A stretch of DNA of 64,000 nt from UBA1535 sp002323775. Lineage in GTDB: Bacteria > Bacillota > Clostridia > Tissierellales > Sedimentibacteraceae. Location of the stretch: positions 3,408 through 67,407 of the forward strand of contig DAMAHZ010000010.1 of the NCBI GenBank assembly GCA_031993545.1. Reading direction: 5' to 3'. The notes below the pieces were generated by a model. It searched no databases. It was not told the origin of the DNA and saw nothing but the letters and a program-made list of their open reading frames with translations. The position numbers and the translations under genes are program-made. Below, piece after piece: positions 26,620 to 35,798 of this stretch (position 1 is the first letter of the stretch; each line of letters starts with the position of its first letter).

Positions 26620-27387
26620 ATGGTAATAGAACAAGATGTAACTTATTTTATATTTATTTTAGCACGAATGACAGGCTGTATAATGTTTAGCCAAATATTT
26701 GGACGAGGTAATATTCCGATGATGTTCCAAATCGGGCTTAGCATCATGTTATCTATAGCAGTTCAAGGGGCAATACCTGTAGATAATTTTTTAGAAGTAA
26801 ATCTATTGATAGAATATATAGTTTTATTGCTAAAAGAATTATTTGTAGGTGTTATAATAGGACATATTATGAAATTATTCTTTTCTGTTATTGTAATAGC
26901 AGGAGAATTCAATGATATGCAGCTTGGACTGTCAATGGCAAAGATTTATGATCCAAAAAGCAATATTTCAATGGGTATTAGTGCAAGCATACTAAATATA
27001 TTCTTTATGTTATTATTTTTTAGCGCTAATGGACATATGAGCTTGATAAAAATATTTATAACATCATGCAAGGTATTGCCAATAGGAAGAATTAGTTTTT
27101 CACCTGAGCTATTTATGAGCTTAACGGAACTTTTCACAGATATACTGATTTTTGCTGTTAAACTTAGTTTGCCAATTCTTGCTGTAGAATTTATAACAGA
27201 GATAGGAGTAGGTATATTAATGAAAGCAGTTCCGCAGATACACCTGTTTATTGTAAATATACAGCTTAAGATTTTTATAGGCTTTGCAACAATGCTTATA
27301 TTGGTTCCTTCTTTTTCAGCATTTTTGGAAAAATTGATTACACTTATGTTTGAGGCAATACAAAAAAATCTGAGCCTTTTAGTATAG
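26620..27387 (+). CDS. fliR: FliR, flagellar type III export-gate protein
   Basis: About 255 residues with at least six hydrophobic segments. Family features are FILARMTGCIMFSQIFGRGN near the N-terminus and AVEFITEIGVGILMKAVPQI in the C-terminal half. One FliR completes the FliP5Q4R1 gate. ATG 26620 follows AGAGG by nine bases; an in-frame TTG at 26611 is less likely. flhB follows after a 77-bp gap. Confidence 0.95.
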   Translation: MVIEQDVTYFIFILARMTGCIMFSQIFGRGNIPMMFQIGLSIMLSIAVQGAIPVDNFLEVNLLIEYIVLLLKELFVGVIIGHIMKLFFSVIVIAGEFNDMQLGLSMAKIYDPKSNISMGISASILNIFFMLLFFSANGHMSLIKIFITSCKVLPIGRISFSPELFMSLTELFTDILIFAVKLSLPILAVEFITEIGVGILMKAVPQIHLFIVNIQLKIFIGFATMLILVPSFSAFLEKLITLMFEAIQKNLSLLV

Positions 27388-27464
27388 GCTTTGCAAAAGC
27401 TTTTGCAGGACATATCTTTACTAATAAATTTAAGAAGTTTTCATAGAAAGGAATCCTTGCCAAG

Positions 27465-28532
27465 ATGTCGGAAAAAACGGAAAAAGCCACCCCCAAGAAA
27501 AGGCGGGATGAAAGAAAAAAAGGCAATATATTTCAAAGTAAAGATATTACAACAATTGCTTCTATAACAATAGCTTTTTATGTTTTAAAGGCATGGATGC
27601 CATATATATATAGATTTTTAGGCGATTCGTTTAGAGAATATTTTGGACTTGCAGCAACAACGCTTGATATAGAGCCTAAATTTGCAGTTCATTTATTTAC
27701 AAATGTTGCAATTACGATTCTTATGGTTATATCTGTACTTGTGATAGCTGTAATAATTAGCTCTATTGTTGTATCAGGGGCTCAAACAAAATTTCATATT
27801 TCAAGAGAGGGCTTTAAGTTTAAATTTTCAAAATTAAATCCTTTAAGCGGGATAAAAAAACTATTCTCACTACGCTCCTTTATTGAGGTATTAAAAAACA
27901 TTATTAAAATAATTGTTATTGGAACTGTTGTTTATAGTGTAATAATAAAAAATATTCAGTTTGTACCTAAGCTAATGTATTTTGATATATTAAGCGCTGT
28001 AAAATTCATATTTGATGTAATTATGAATGTAGTAAATAGTGTTATTATCTATTTTCTGGCTATATCAGTGGTAGATTTCATATACCAATGGTGGGAATAC
28101 GAAAAAAATATTAAGATGACTAAGCAGGAACTTAAGGATGAGTTTAAAAATACTGAGGGTAATCCTGAAATAAAAGGAAAAATCAGACAGATACAAAGAA
28201 AAGTGGCTATGTCAAGAATGATGCAGCAAGTTCCCGGTGCAGACGTTATAATCAGAAACCCAACGCATTTTGCTGTAGCTATAAAATATGACGAAAACAG
28301 CAATAGAGCACCATTGGTCGTTGCAAAGGGGCAAGACAGAGTAGCATTAAATATAATTAAACTAGCAGAAGAAAGTAAAGTGCTTATAATGGAGAACAAA
28401 CCTTTAGCCAGAGCTCTTTACAGCACAGTAGATATAAACCAAGAAATTCCAGTAGAATTCTATGAACCTATTGCGGAAATACTCGCTTGGGTGTATAATA
28501 CTAATATGCAAGTTAAAAAAAATGACGAATAA
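27465..28532 (+). CDS. flhB: FlhB, export switch protein
   Basis: The 355 residues begin KTEKATPKKRRDERKKGN, the conserved basic N-terminus. Four membrane helices lie in about 27-215. The cytoplasmic domain has the autocleavage site NPTH in VIIRNPTHFAVAIKYDE near 263. Cleavage between Asn and Pro switches export from rod/hook to filament substrates under FliK control. GAAAGGAATCCTTGCCAAG precedes the ATG. A separate gene at 42193-42510 encodes a homologue of only its post-cleavage C-terminal domain. Confidence 0.97.
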   Translation: MSEKTEKATPKKRRDERKKGNIFQSKDITTIASITIAFYVLKAWMPYIYRFLGDSFREYFGLAATTLDIEPKFAVHLFTNVAITILMVISVLVIAVIISSIVVSGAQTKFHISREGFKFKFSKLNPLSGIKKLFSLRSFIEVLKNIIKIIVIGTVVYSVIIKNIQFVPKLMYFDILSAVKFIFDVIMNVVNSVIIYFLAISVVDFIYQWWEYEKNIKMTKQELKDEFKNTEGNPEIKGKIRQIQRKVAMSRMMQQVPGADVIIRNPTHFAVAIKYDENSNRAPLVVAKGQDRVALNIIKLAEESKVLIMENKPLARALYSTVDINQEIPVEFYEPIAEILAWVYNTNMQVKKNDE

Positions 28533-28574
28533 TGGAAGTATATACACAAATTTTTAGTCTCACTTGAAAATAGA

Positions 28575-28610
28575 GATGGGCGTTCTTGTACAATAGATAC
28601 ATGGGCATAA
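28575..28610 (+). other. GGGCATA-type intercistronic element, flhB-flhA
   Basis: The segment starting GGGCGTTCTTGTACAATAG and ending ATACATGGGCATA matches 22 of 32 positions with the end of the fliE-fliF element. TTGTACAA within it is palindromic. It lies 25 bases upstream of the flhA ATG, ahead of the ribosome site AGGAAAAGG. Confidence 0.45.
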
Positions 28611-28633
28611 TTAACAGGAAAAGGTAAATAAAT

Positions 28634-30697
28634 ATGAAAATATTGAATAATGCAGTAACAGTCTTTATAATACTTATAATATTAATGATTATCATACCTT
28701 TGCCATCTTTTTTACTGGATATGATGTTTATCATTAATATTGCAATATCAGTAATAATATTACTTACAACAATGTACATAAAGGAATCATTACAGTTTTC
28801 CATATTTCCTACAGTATTATTGATTACAACGATACTTAGGCTTGCGCTCAGTGTATCTTCAATAAAGCTTATTTTGTTGAATAGTGGAAATGCAGGGGCG
28901 GTTATAAAAACGTTTGGAGACTTCGTAATCCAAGGAAATTATGTTATAGGTTTTATAATATTTATAATTATAGTAATTGTTCAGTTCATGGTTATAACAA
29001 AGGGAACTGAAAGGGTTTCAGAGGTTTCAGCAAGATTTACACTTGATGCGATGCCAGGTAAGCAAATGGCTATAGATGCAGATTTAAGCTCTGGACTAAT
29101 CACAGAGTCTGAATCAAGGATAAGAAGGTCAAAGATTCAAAGAGAGGCTGATTTTTATGGCGCTATGGACGGAGCAACAAAGTTTATTAAGGGAGATGCT
29201 ATTGCTAATATAGTTATAACCTTTGTAAACTTTATAGGTGGAGTTATTATAGGAATGGTTCAAGGAGCAGGAACTTTCCAAGATGTTTTAACAATCTATA
29301 CAGTAGCTACAGTCGGAGCGGGACTTGTATCACAGATTCCAGCACTTATGATTTCAACAGCTGCGGGTATGATAGTTACTAGAGCAAGCTCTGAATCAAA
29401 TTTGAGTACAGATATTTCAAAACAGTTTTTATCTCAGCCAATAGTACTTGTTGGCAGCGGTGTAGTTCTGATTGTCTTTAGTTTAATTCCGGGATTTCCT
29501 AAAATTCCAGGATTTACTTTAGCAGCAATATTGATTTTTCTAGGACTTAATCTTATGAGGAGTCAAAAACAAGAAGAATTGGTAGATGAACATAAAAAGG
29601 CCATAGAGCATCAAAGCTCTGAGGAAGTATATAACGAAGAAACTTACTATAGAAATATAGATAATATATATGAATTAATTCAAGTTGAACAAATAGAAAT
29701 GGAGGTAGGCTACAGCCTTATCCCATTGGTAGATGAATCAACAGGCGGAAGTTTTATAGATAGAATAGTAATGTTTAGACGACAATTTGCAATTGAGATG
29801 GGTATGGTTATACCATCTGTAAAGCTAACGGACAATGGTTATTTAAACCCAAATGAATATTTAATTAAGATAAAGGGTGAAGAAGTAGCAAGAGGCGAAA
29901 TACTCGTAGACTATTATCTTGCTTTAGAACCTGCAACTGTTAGCGGAATGATAGACGGAATTGACACAATAGAGCCGGCATACGGTATTCCAAGCAAATG
30001 GATAACAAAGGATAAAAAGGAATTAGCTGAAATTTATGGATATACGGTTATAGACCCTCTTTCAGTTTTGATTACGCATTTATCTGAGATAGTAAAAAAA
30101 TATGCACATGAGCTTCTGTCAAGACAGGATATAAACCTACTGCTTGAGAACACTAAGAAAACAAATAGCAGTATAGTCGATGAGGTACTTCCTGCAATGA
30201 TAGGATACGGAACATTACAAAAAATACTTGGCAATTTGTTAAGAGAGGCTATTCCTATAAAGGACATGGAAACTATACTTGAAACTATAAGCGATTATGC
30301 AGCTAATATAAAAGATATAGAAATGCTTACCGAATACATAAGACAAGCTTTAAGAAGAACTATAACTAGAAAATGGTCTGACTCCGGACAAATAAAAGTT
30401 ATTACCTTAAGTACAGATATAGAAAAAATGATAATTAACTCTGTTAATAAAAATGAACATGGCTCTTATCTATCTTTAGATCCTCAAATTATACAGAAGA
30501 TAGTGACATCACTTTTAGATCAGATAGAAAAACTGAAAGAAGTGATAAGTATTCCGATAATTTTAACATCACCATTTGTCAGAATATATTTTAAAAAGCT
30601 AGTAGATCAATTTTATCCAAATGCTGTGATTTTGTCATTTAATGAGATAGATAATTCAGTTCAGATACAAGCTATAGGTAACATTGAAGTCGAGTGA
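28634..30697 (+). CDS. flhA: FlhA, flagellar export-gate platform protein
   Basis: The 687 residues have eight membrane helices in about 1-300. The FHIPEP-family loop contains RVSEVSARFTLDAMPGKQMAI near 120-140 and FYGAMDGATKFIKGDAIAN near 175-195. A large cytoplasmic domain (about 330-687) forms a nonameric ring that receives chaperone-substrate complexes. The C-terminal region has ALRRTITRKW. No flhF or flhG follows; fliA comes next after 83 bp. Confidence 0.97.
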   Translation: MKILNNAVTVFIILIILMIIIPLPSFLLDMMFIINIAISVIILLTTMYIKESLQFSIFPTVLLITTILRLALSVSSIKLILLNSGNAGAVIKTFGDFVIQGNYVIGFIIFIIIVIVQFMVITKGTERVSEVSARFTLDAMPGKQMAIDADLSSGLITESESRIRRSKIQREADFYGAMDGATKFIKGDAIANIVITFVNFIGGVIIGMVQGAGTFQDVLTIYTVATVGAGLVSQIPALMISTAAGMIVTRASSESNLSTDISKQFLSQPIVLVGSGVVLIVFSLIPGFPKIPGFTLAAILIFLGLNLMRSQKQEELVDEHKKAIEHQSSEEVYNEETYYRNIDNIYELIQVEQIEMEVGYSLIPLVDESTGGSFIDRIVMFRRQFAIEMGMVIPSVKLTDNGYLNPNEYLIKIKGEEVARGEILVDYYLALEPATVSGMIDGIDTIEPAYGIPSKWITKDKKELAEIYGYTVIDPLSVLITHLSEIVKKYAHELLSRQDINLLLENTKKTNSSIVDEVLPAMIGYGTLQKILGNLLREAIPIKDMETILETISDYAANIKDIEMLTEYIRQALRRTITRKWSDSGQIKVITLSTDIEKMIINSVNKNEHGSYLSLDPQIIQKIVTSLLDQIEKLKEVISIPIILTSPFVRIYFKKLVDQFYPNAVILSFNEIDNSVQIQAIGNIEVE

Positions 30698-30726
30698 TAA
30701 TGTTGAACAAAAAGATAAATGATAAG

Positions 30727-30775
30727 GAAGCGCTTAAGTTTAGTACAAGCATTGTACATTAAGTGCAAGGGCATA
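30727..30775 (+). other. Hairpin plus GGGCATA element, flhA-fliA
   Basis: GCGCTTAA (30730-30737) pairs with TTAAGTGC (30759-30766) with one G-U, enclosing a perfect GTACAA-GCA-TTGTAC hairpin. It ends AAGTGCAAGGGCATA, like the elements before fliF and flhA. Its GGG lies nine bases upstream of the fliA ATG, where a ribosome site would be, so the structure could modulate sigma-28 synthesis. Confidence 0.5.
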
Positions 30776-30780
30776 GTTGT

Positions 30781-31545
30781 ATGGAAATCATTAAGGACGA
30801 TAAAATCATAATAGATGACAATGAGCTATGGCAAAGGTACTTTCAAAGCAAAGATATAGCAGCTCGCAATAAAATAGTTGAAAAATACGCTTTTATCGTC
30901 AAAGTGATTGCTATGAAGATTTGGGGTATGTATCATCAATATGGCGATGTTGAAGATATTGTAAATGAAGGTATCATAGCTTTGATAGATGCTGTAGGAA
31001 GATTTGATATATCAAAGGATATAAAGTTTGAGACATATGCCTCTATTAAAATAAGAGGTGCTATAATAGACTATGTCAGAAAGCAGGCTTGGTCTCCGAG
31101 ACGTGTCAATAAAAACAGAAAGCTTGTAGAGAGTGCTGATAAAGAATTAAAAATTAAGCTTGGTAGAACTCCTTCAGAGCAGGAAATGGCAGATTATTTA
31201 AAAATTGATAAGACAGAATATAGTAAAATGATTTTAGAGACAAATAACTCTAATTTACTCTCATTTGAAGAACTTATATCGGAGCTTTCTTATAAAAATT
31301 CTGCTACCTCTAACGATTTGACACCAGAAGATAATTATGCAAAGCAGGAATTAAAAAAAGTGTTGGCTGATGCCATAAATCAGCTAGAGGAAAAAGAAAA
31401 AATCATTATATCCTTATATTACAAGGAAGAACTAAAGCTTAAAGATATTGCCGATGTAATGGAGATAAGTAATTCAAGGGTTTCACAGATTCACTCTCAG
31501 GCGATAGCAAAGTTAAATAATATTTTGAGAAAATATATGAATTAA
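30781..31545 (+). CDS. fliA: Sigma-28, FliA/SigD/WhiG family
   Basis: About 254 residues. Region 2 contains DVEDIVNEGIIALIDAVGRF and FETYASIKIRGAIIDYVRKQ, region 3 LGRTPSEQEMADYLKI and region 4 LEEKEKIIISLYYKEELKL with the helix-turn-helix KDIADVMEISNSRVSQIHSQ. This sigma factor reads TAAA-N15-GCCGATAT promoters; two such sites are in this window (before cheA and flagellin). An in-frame GTG at 30763 lies inside an upstream hairpin and is not favoured. Confidence 0.95.
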   Translation: MEIIKDDKIIIDDNELWQRYFQSKDIAARNKIVEKYAFIVKVIAMKIWGMYHQYGDVEDIVNEGIIALIDAVGRFDISKDIKFETYASIKIRGAIIDYVRKQAWSPRRVNKNRKLVESADKELKIKLGRTPSEQEMADYLKIDKTEYSKMILETNNSNLLSFEELISELSYKNSATSNDLTPEDNYAKQELKKVLADAINQLEEKEKIIISLYYKEELKLKDIADVMEISNSRVSQIHSQAIAKLNNILRKYMN

Positions 31546-31628
31546 AATAAATAAAAGAGTGAAACAAGTTTCGCTTAATAACAGAGATATAAAAAATTGT
31601 TTAAATTAAGGAAAGGGATGAGATAAAT

Positions 31629-32381
31629 ATGTCAAGAGGATTATTCACACTTACATCTGGTATGCTCACACAGCAAAGGAAGATAGAAATTTCAAGTAAT
31701 AATATGGCCAACATTAATACTGCCGGTTATAAGAGAGAGCAAGCGGTTACAAATAATTTTGGTACATTATTGATTCACAAATTAAGGCAAAATGGAATTT
31801 ATGAAACAGCGGAGCCATTATCTGAGGTATCGTTAATAAGAATAATGGAGGACAACAATACTTATCACTCTCAAGGAAGCTTGGATGAAACAGGTGGAGC
31901 ATTTGATTTTGCATTAGTTGGAGAGGGCTTCTTCGGTATAAATAATAATGGAACTACTTTATATGGAAGAAATGGCAGCTTTAACCTAGATGACGAGGGA
32001 TATCTGATATTTTCTGACAAAGGCAGAGTACAGGGCGAGTATGGAGATATATTTATCGGTACAGACAAATACGAGGCTACAGATGATGGAAGTATCTATG
32101 TAGATGGAGAGTTAATAGATAAAATAGCTGTATATAATTTTGATAATTATGCAAATTTAGATAAATTTTCTGAAGGTTTGTATACATCAACAGATGAAGC
32201 CAACTTAATGGAAAATGCAGTAATTAAAAAAGGCTGGATTGAACGTTCAAATGTGGATTTAACACAGGAAATGTCTGATATCATAGCATCACAAAGAGCA
32301 TTGCAATCAAATTCACAGGCTCTTAAAATGTACGATATGATAATGGAAATCGAGTCAAATCAAATTGGAAGAATAAACTAA
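31629..32381 (+). CDS. flgF: Flagellar rod/hook-basal-body protein, FlgF (FlhO-like)
   Basis: The 250 residues begin SRGLFTLTSGMLTQQRKIEI and then SSNNMANINTAGYKRE, the rod-protein N-terminus. They end RSNVDLTQEMSDIIASQRAL with a terminal helix. It pairs with the next gene as flhO/flhP do in Bacillus, where they form the distal rod. Assignment to FlgF rather than FlgG rests on order and on its divergence. GAAAGGGATGAGATAAAT precedes the ATG. Confidence 0.88.
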   Translation: MSRGLFTLTSGMLTQQRKIEISSNNMANINTAGYKREQAVTNNFGTLLIHKLRQNGIYETAEPLSEVSLIRIMEDNNTYHSQGSLDETGGAFDFALVGEGFFGINNNGTTLYGRNGSFNLDDEGYLIFSDKGRVQGEYGDIFIGTDKYEATDDGSIYVDGELIDKIAVYNFDNYANLDKFSEGLYTSTDEANLMENAVIKKGWIERSNVDLTQEMSDIIASQRALQSNSQALKMYDMIMEIESNQIGRIN

Positions 32382-32396
32382 AAAACGGAGGATTAT

Positions 32397-33113
32397 ATGA
32401 TAAGGGCATATTATACAGCAACAGCTGGAGCTAAAACTTACCAAAAGCATTTAGATGTTATTGCAAATAACCTGTCAAATGTGCAGACACAAGGCTATAA
32501 AACATTAAAAGGAGAATTTTCCGATTTGCTTTATAGTAACGTAAGCAGAACAGGAGAGAATCTTATGGTTGGCAGCGGGTCTAAATTATTAAAGACTGAT
32601 AGCATATTTTCCGAAGGAGCTTTTTTAGAAACCGGAAAGGAAACAGATTATGCGATAGTTGGCGACGGATTTTTTTCGATTCAAAAGGGTGATGAAATTT
32701 TCTATACAAGAAATGGTGCCTTTAACGTTGCAGAAATTGACGGGGAACTTTATTTGACATTAGACGGTGGATTTGTTCTTAATAGCAATGGAGAGCCAAT
32801 AAATTTAAGTGTAGAATCTGAGGATATAGGAGAGGAATATGAACTTGAAAAAATTCCCGGAGTCACTAAATTTACTAACAATTTTGATTTAGAGAGAGTT
32901 GGAGATAGTTTATTCACAATTACAAATGAAGATGCAGAATATGAAATAGCAGAAAGACCGGATTTAATGGTTGGATATGTAGAAAGTTCAAATGTTGAAA
33001 TGGTGAGTGAACTTACTAATATGATTCAAGCTCAAAGAGCTTTTCAATTTAATTCAAGAATAATTCAAGTTGCAGATGAGATAGAGCAGACTATAAATAC
33101 TTTAAAAGGATAA
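32397..33113 (+). CDS. flgG: Flagellar distal rod protein, FlgG (FlhP-like)
   Basis: The 238 residues begin MIRAYYTATAGAKTYQKHLD and VIANNLSNVQTQGYK. They end SSNVEMVSELTNMIQAQRAF and QFNSRIIQVADEIEQT, the FlgG C-terminal pattern. It is exported and polymerises on top of the proximal rod. AAACGGAGGATTAT precedes the ATG, 15 bp after flgF. Confidence 0.9.
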   Translation: MIRAYYTATAGAKTYQKHLDVIANNLSNVQTQGYKTLKGEFSDLLYSNVSRTGENLMVGSGSKLLKTDSIFSEGAFLETGKETDYAIVGDGFFSIQKGDEIFYTRNGAFNVAEIDGELYLTLDGGFVLNSNGEPINLSVESEDIGEEYELEKIPGVTKFTNNFDLERVGDSLFTITNEDAEYEIAERPDLMVGYVESSNVEMVSELTNMIQAQRAFQFNSRIIQVADEIEQTINTLKG

Positions 33114-33139
33114 GCAACTTATAGAGGGGAGAGAGTTTT

Positions 33140-34618
33140 ATGATTAATAATGCTGAAACAAGCGATGTAATAAAAACTAATAACACCCAGGGAGATTCGG
33201 AAGAAAAAAACTATATATTTAACATTATAGTATCGGCAAATAAATTGCAAGCTTTTTTAAGGGTTGTTTTTTGCGAAAAAGGTGTAAAAATAGATTCGAA
33301 AGAAGTATTAAACGAGATAAAAGAACAAGGTATCAAATATGGAATAAAAGAAGCTGAGATAGACGCTTACTGTAAAAAAGGTGAATATTTTAGAGAGCTG
33401 ATAGTAGCTGAGGGAGTTCCGGTAGTTCATGGAACAGATGCTAAGATAGAATATCATTTTAAAACTGAAAATACTGTTGAATTTAAAGAAAAGGCAGATG
33501 GAACAGTAGATTTTAAGAATATTAACAATATACTTTCTATAGAAAAGGACGGTCTTTTATGTACATTGACTCCTGAGACTGAAGGTAAAAATGGTATTGA
33601 TATCTTTGGAAATGAAATTTTATGCAAGCAAGGAAAAACACTTGAATTACCTAATGGTAAAAATACTTATAGATCTCCTGACAACCTAAAGCTTTTTGCC
33701 GCAGCTGACGGCGCAATTTATCTAAATGCAAGAAATATTGATATAAATACTGTATATACAGTAAAAAGTGTCGATCATACTACCGGAAACATAGATTTTT
33801 CAGGGACTGTTGTAGTTCAGGGTGATGTAAGGGCTGGATTTGTGGTTAAGGCAAAAGATGACATTGTTATTAGGGGAATGGTTGAAGGTGCAATGCTTGA
33901 GGCTGGTAAGGATATAACTATAAGCAATGGAATGAATGGCAGAGATGTAGGAAGTCTGACAGCAGGTGGTACTATAACAAGTAAATATCTTGAAAATTCA
34001 ACAATAAAGGCAGGTAAGAATGTGCTTTCTGATGCAATTATAAACTGCAATGTATTTGCAGGTGAAAGCATAGTTTTAAAAGGAAGCCGAGGGACTATCA
34101 TAGGCGGCGAGTGCGTTGCTTGTGAGTCAATAAGAGCTAAAACTATTGGAACTAAAAACAATATTCAATCTAAGATTGAAATAAACTTAGAAAAATACAC
34201 AGAGCTTCATAATAATGAAAAAAATCAGAATATAATGAAAAAAATCAATGCAGAAATAAAATCGAAGGAAAAGGAAATTTCTGAGCTAAATGATAAAATA
34301 AATTTTATAGCACCATTTATAAAGAAAAGTCCTGAGAATGAAAGATTGTATAAGCTTCTGATAATTAAAAAATCAGAAACCAGCAGAGCAATAAATGAAT
34401 TAAAAACCTCCATACTTGAACTTGATCATGATAATAAGAAGATAACAGATCATAAGATAGTATGCAGTGGAATTATATACGCAAATACTCGTATAACGAT
34501 AGGTTGGCTAAGACTTGCAGTAAGAGAGGACTTATCATATAGTAAACTTTATAACGATGGTAATGACATACAAATTTCCCCACTATTACCATCAGACATG
34601 GATTTGGAGGCAAGATAA
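33140..34618 (+). CDS. FapA/DUF342 family polymer-like protein
   Basis: The 492-residue protein contains a central beta-helical region (about 215-345) with repeated short strands such as GTVVVQGDVRAGFVVKAKDDIV and AGKDITISNG, the FapA/DUF342 architecture. A lysine/glutamate-rich coiled coil (about 350-430) follows. The family is common near motility and chemotaxis genes in Clostridia, but its role is not established. It may be a cytoplasmic scaffold. The stop overlaps the cheC ATG by one base. GAGGGGAGAGAGTTTT precedes the ATG. Confidence 0.75.
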   Translation: MINNAETSDVIKTNNTQGDSEEKNYIFNIIVSANKLQAFLRVVFCEKGVKIDSKEVLNEIKEQGIKYGIKEAEIDAYCKKGEYFRELIVAEGVPVVHGTDAKIEYHFKTENTVEFKEKADGTVDFKNINNILSIEKDGLLCTLTPETEGKNGIDIFGNEILCKQGKTLELPNGKNTYRSPDNLKLFAAADGAIYLNARNIDINTVYTVKSVDHTTGNIDFSGTVVVQGDVRAGFVVKAKDDIVIRGMVEGAMLEAGKDITISNGMNGRDVGSLTAGGTITSKYLENSTIKAGKNVLSDAIINCNVFAGESIVLKGSRGTIIGGECVACESIRAKTIGTKNNIQSKIEINLEKYTELHNNEKNQNIMKKINAEIKSKEKEISELNDKINFIAPFIKKSPENERLYKLLIIKKSETSRAINELKTSILELDHDNKKITDHKIVCSGIIYANTRITIGWLRLAVREDLSYSKLYNDGNDIQISPLLPSDMDLEAR

Positions 34619-35244
34619 TGAGTGGCATTAAAAACTTTGACCAGATAAATGATGTTCATATTGACGTATTAAGAGAGATAGGTAATATAGGTGCTGGCAA
34701 TGCTGCAACATCACTGGCGCAGATGCTATCAAAAAAGGTTGATATGGCAGTACCTGAGGTAAAGCTATTAGACATCAATGAGGCTATTGAGCTTATGGGA
34801 GGACCTGAAAATATAGTTCTCGGTATATTAATAAGAATGTCTGTTGATATGGAAGGCATTGTAATGTTTTTACTTAAAAGAGACTTTGTATGTTTAGTTG
34901 TAAATTCTCTTTTAGGAACAAATATTGATAGGTTTGAAGATATAGGAGAAATGGAGCTTTCAGCTTTATCCGAAATCGGAAATATAATGATTGCTTCATA
35001 TATAAATTCAATTGCAGGCTTGACAGGCATGACAATTGATATATCAGTACCGGCTTTGACAATAGACATGTCAGGAGCTATTTTAACTGTACCAGCGATT
35101 GAGTACGCAAATGTTTCTGATAAAATAGTGTTTATTGAGGAGAAATTTTTTACAGATAAAGAATCTGTAAATAGCCATATACTATTGGTACCAAGTGTTG
35201 AATCACTAAATAAATTATTGCGAGGGTTAGGCATTGAAATATGA
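34618..35244 (+). CDS. cheC: CheC, CheY-P phosphatase
   Basis: The 208 residues have two CheC signatures with the ExxxN pair: VLREIGNIGAGNAATSLAQM near 18 and ALSEIGNIMIASYINSIAG near 119. Two active sites are expected. CheC dephosphorylates CheY-P and is regulated by binding CheD. The start overlaps the upstream stop (TAATG), and the end overlaps cheD by four bases, matching the CheC-CheD complex. Confidence 0.95.
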   Translation: MSGIKNFDQINDVHIDVLREIGNIGAGNAATSLAQMLSKKVDMAVPEVKLLDINEAIELMGGPENIVLGILIRMSVDMEGIVMFLLKRDFVCLVVNSLLGTNIDRFEDIGEMELSALSEIGNIMIASYINSIAGLTGMTIDISVPALTIDMSGAILTVPAIEYANVSDKIVFIEEKFFTDKESVNSHILLVPSVESLNKLLRGLGIEI

Positions 35245-35732
35245 AAAACACAGTTAACGTAGGAATATCAGATATGAAAATTGTCTCAGCGCCTGATGTA
35301 GTTGCAACATATGCTCTTGGTTCTTGCGTTGGTATTTGTATAATTGATAAAATTAGTCAGACATGCGGATTAGTTCATATAATGCTGCCGCAAAACCCTA
35401 ATCCAGCTGATGCAAAGGCTTTATTCAAGTATGCTGATACTGGAATAGAGGAAATGATTAAGCAAATGGAGAAAAAGGGCTGTGTGCGAGTACGTATGAT
35501 TGCTAAAATAGCAGGCGGAGCGAAAATGTTCGAGGTTAGTGACGATAAAAATAGCACCATCGGAAACATTGGAGAAAGAAATATAGTAGCTGCTAAAAGC
35601 ACATTGCAGAAATTAAAGGTAAAATTGATTGCTGAAGATGTAGGTTTAAATTATGGAAGAACTATCTTCTTTGACAGCACTAATGGAGAATTGACAGTTA
35701 AATCATTCGCAAAAGGAAATAAGGTTATATAG
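35241..35732 (+). CDS. cheD: CheD, receptor glutamine deamidase
   Basis: The 163 residues show the deamidase centre: catalytic Cys in ALGSCVGICIIDK near 30, His in GLVHIMLPQN near 46, and the KIAGGAKMF motif. CheD deamidates chemoreceptors and stimulates CheC. The ATG overlaps the cheC stop. A nested hairpin with a perfect 10-bp inner stem follows at once. Confidence 0.96.
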   Translation: MKNTVNVGISDMKIVSAPDVVATYALGSCVGICIIDKISQTCGLVHIMLPQNPNPADAKALFKYADTGIEEMIKQMEKKGCVRVRMIAKIAGGAKMFEVSDDKNSTIGNIGERNIVAAKSTLQKLKVKLIAEDVGLNYGRTIFFDSTNGELTVKSFAKGNKVI

Positions 35733-35777
35733 TGTAATTGCAGATAGTTTTCTTTGAAAACTATCGCATAATTTACA
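35733..35777 (+). repeat. Nested hairpin after cheD
   Basis: GATAGTTTTC (35743-35752) and GAAAACTATC (35756-35765) pair perfectly around TTT. Outer TGTAA and TTACA (35733-35737, 35773-35777) extend the stem. The following bases are TTATAAGGG, not a T run, so it may end cheD messages only partly or protect the 3' end. Confidence 0.6.
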
Positions 35778-35798
35778 TTATAAGGGAAGTAGGAAGAT

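Noticed and set aside
34656..35234. Long reverse-strand open frame opposite cheC
   Set aside because: It lies wholly within cheC, which has full family motifs and ribosome-site context; the reverse frame has no recognisable domain.
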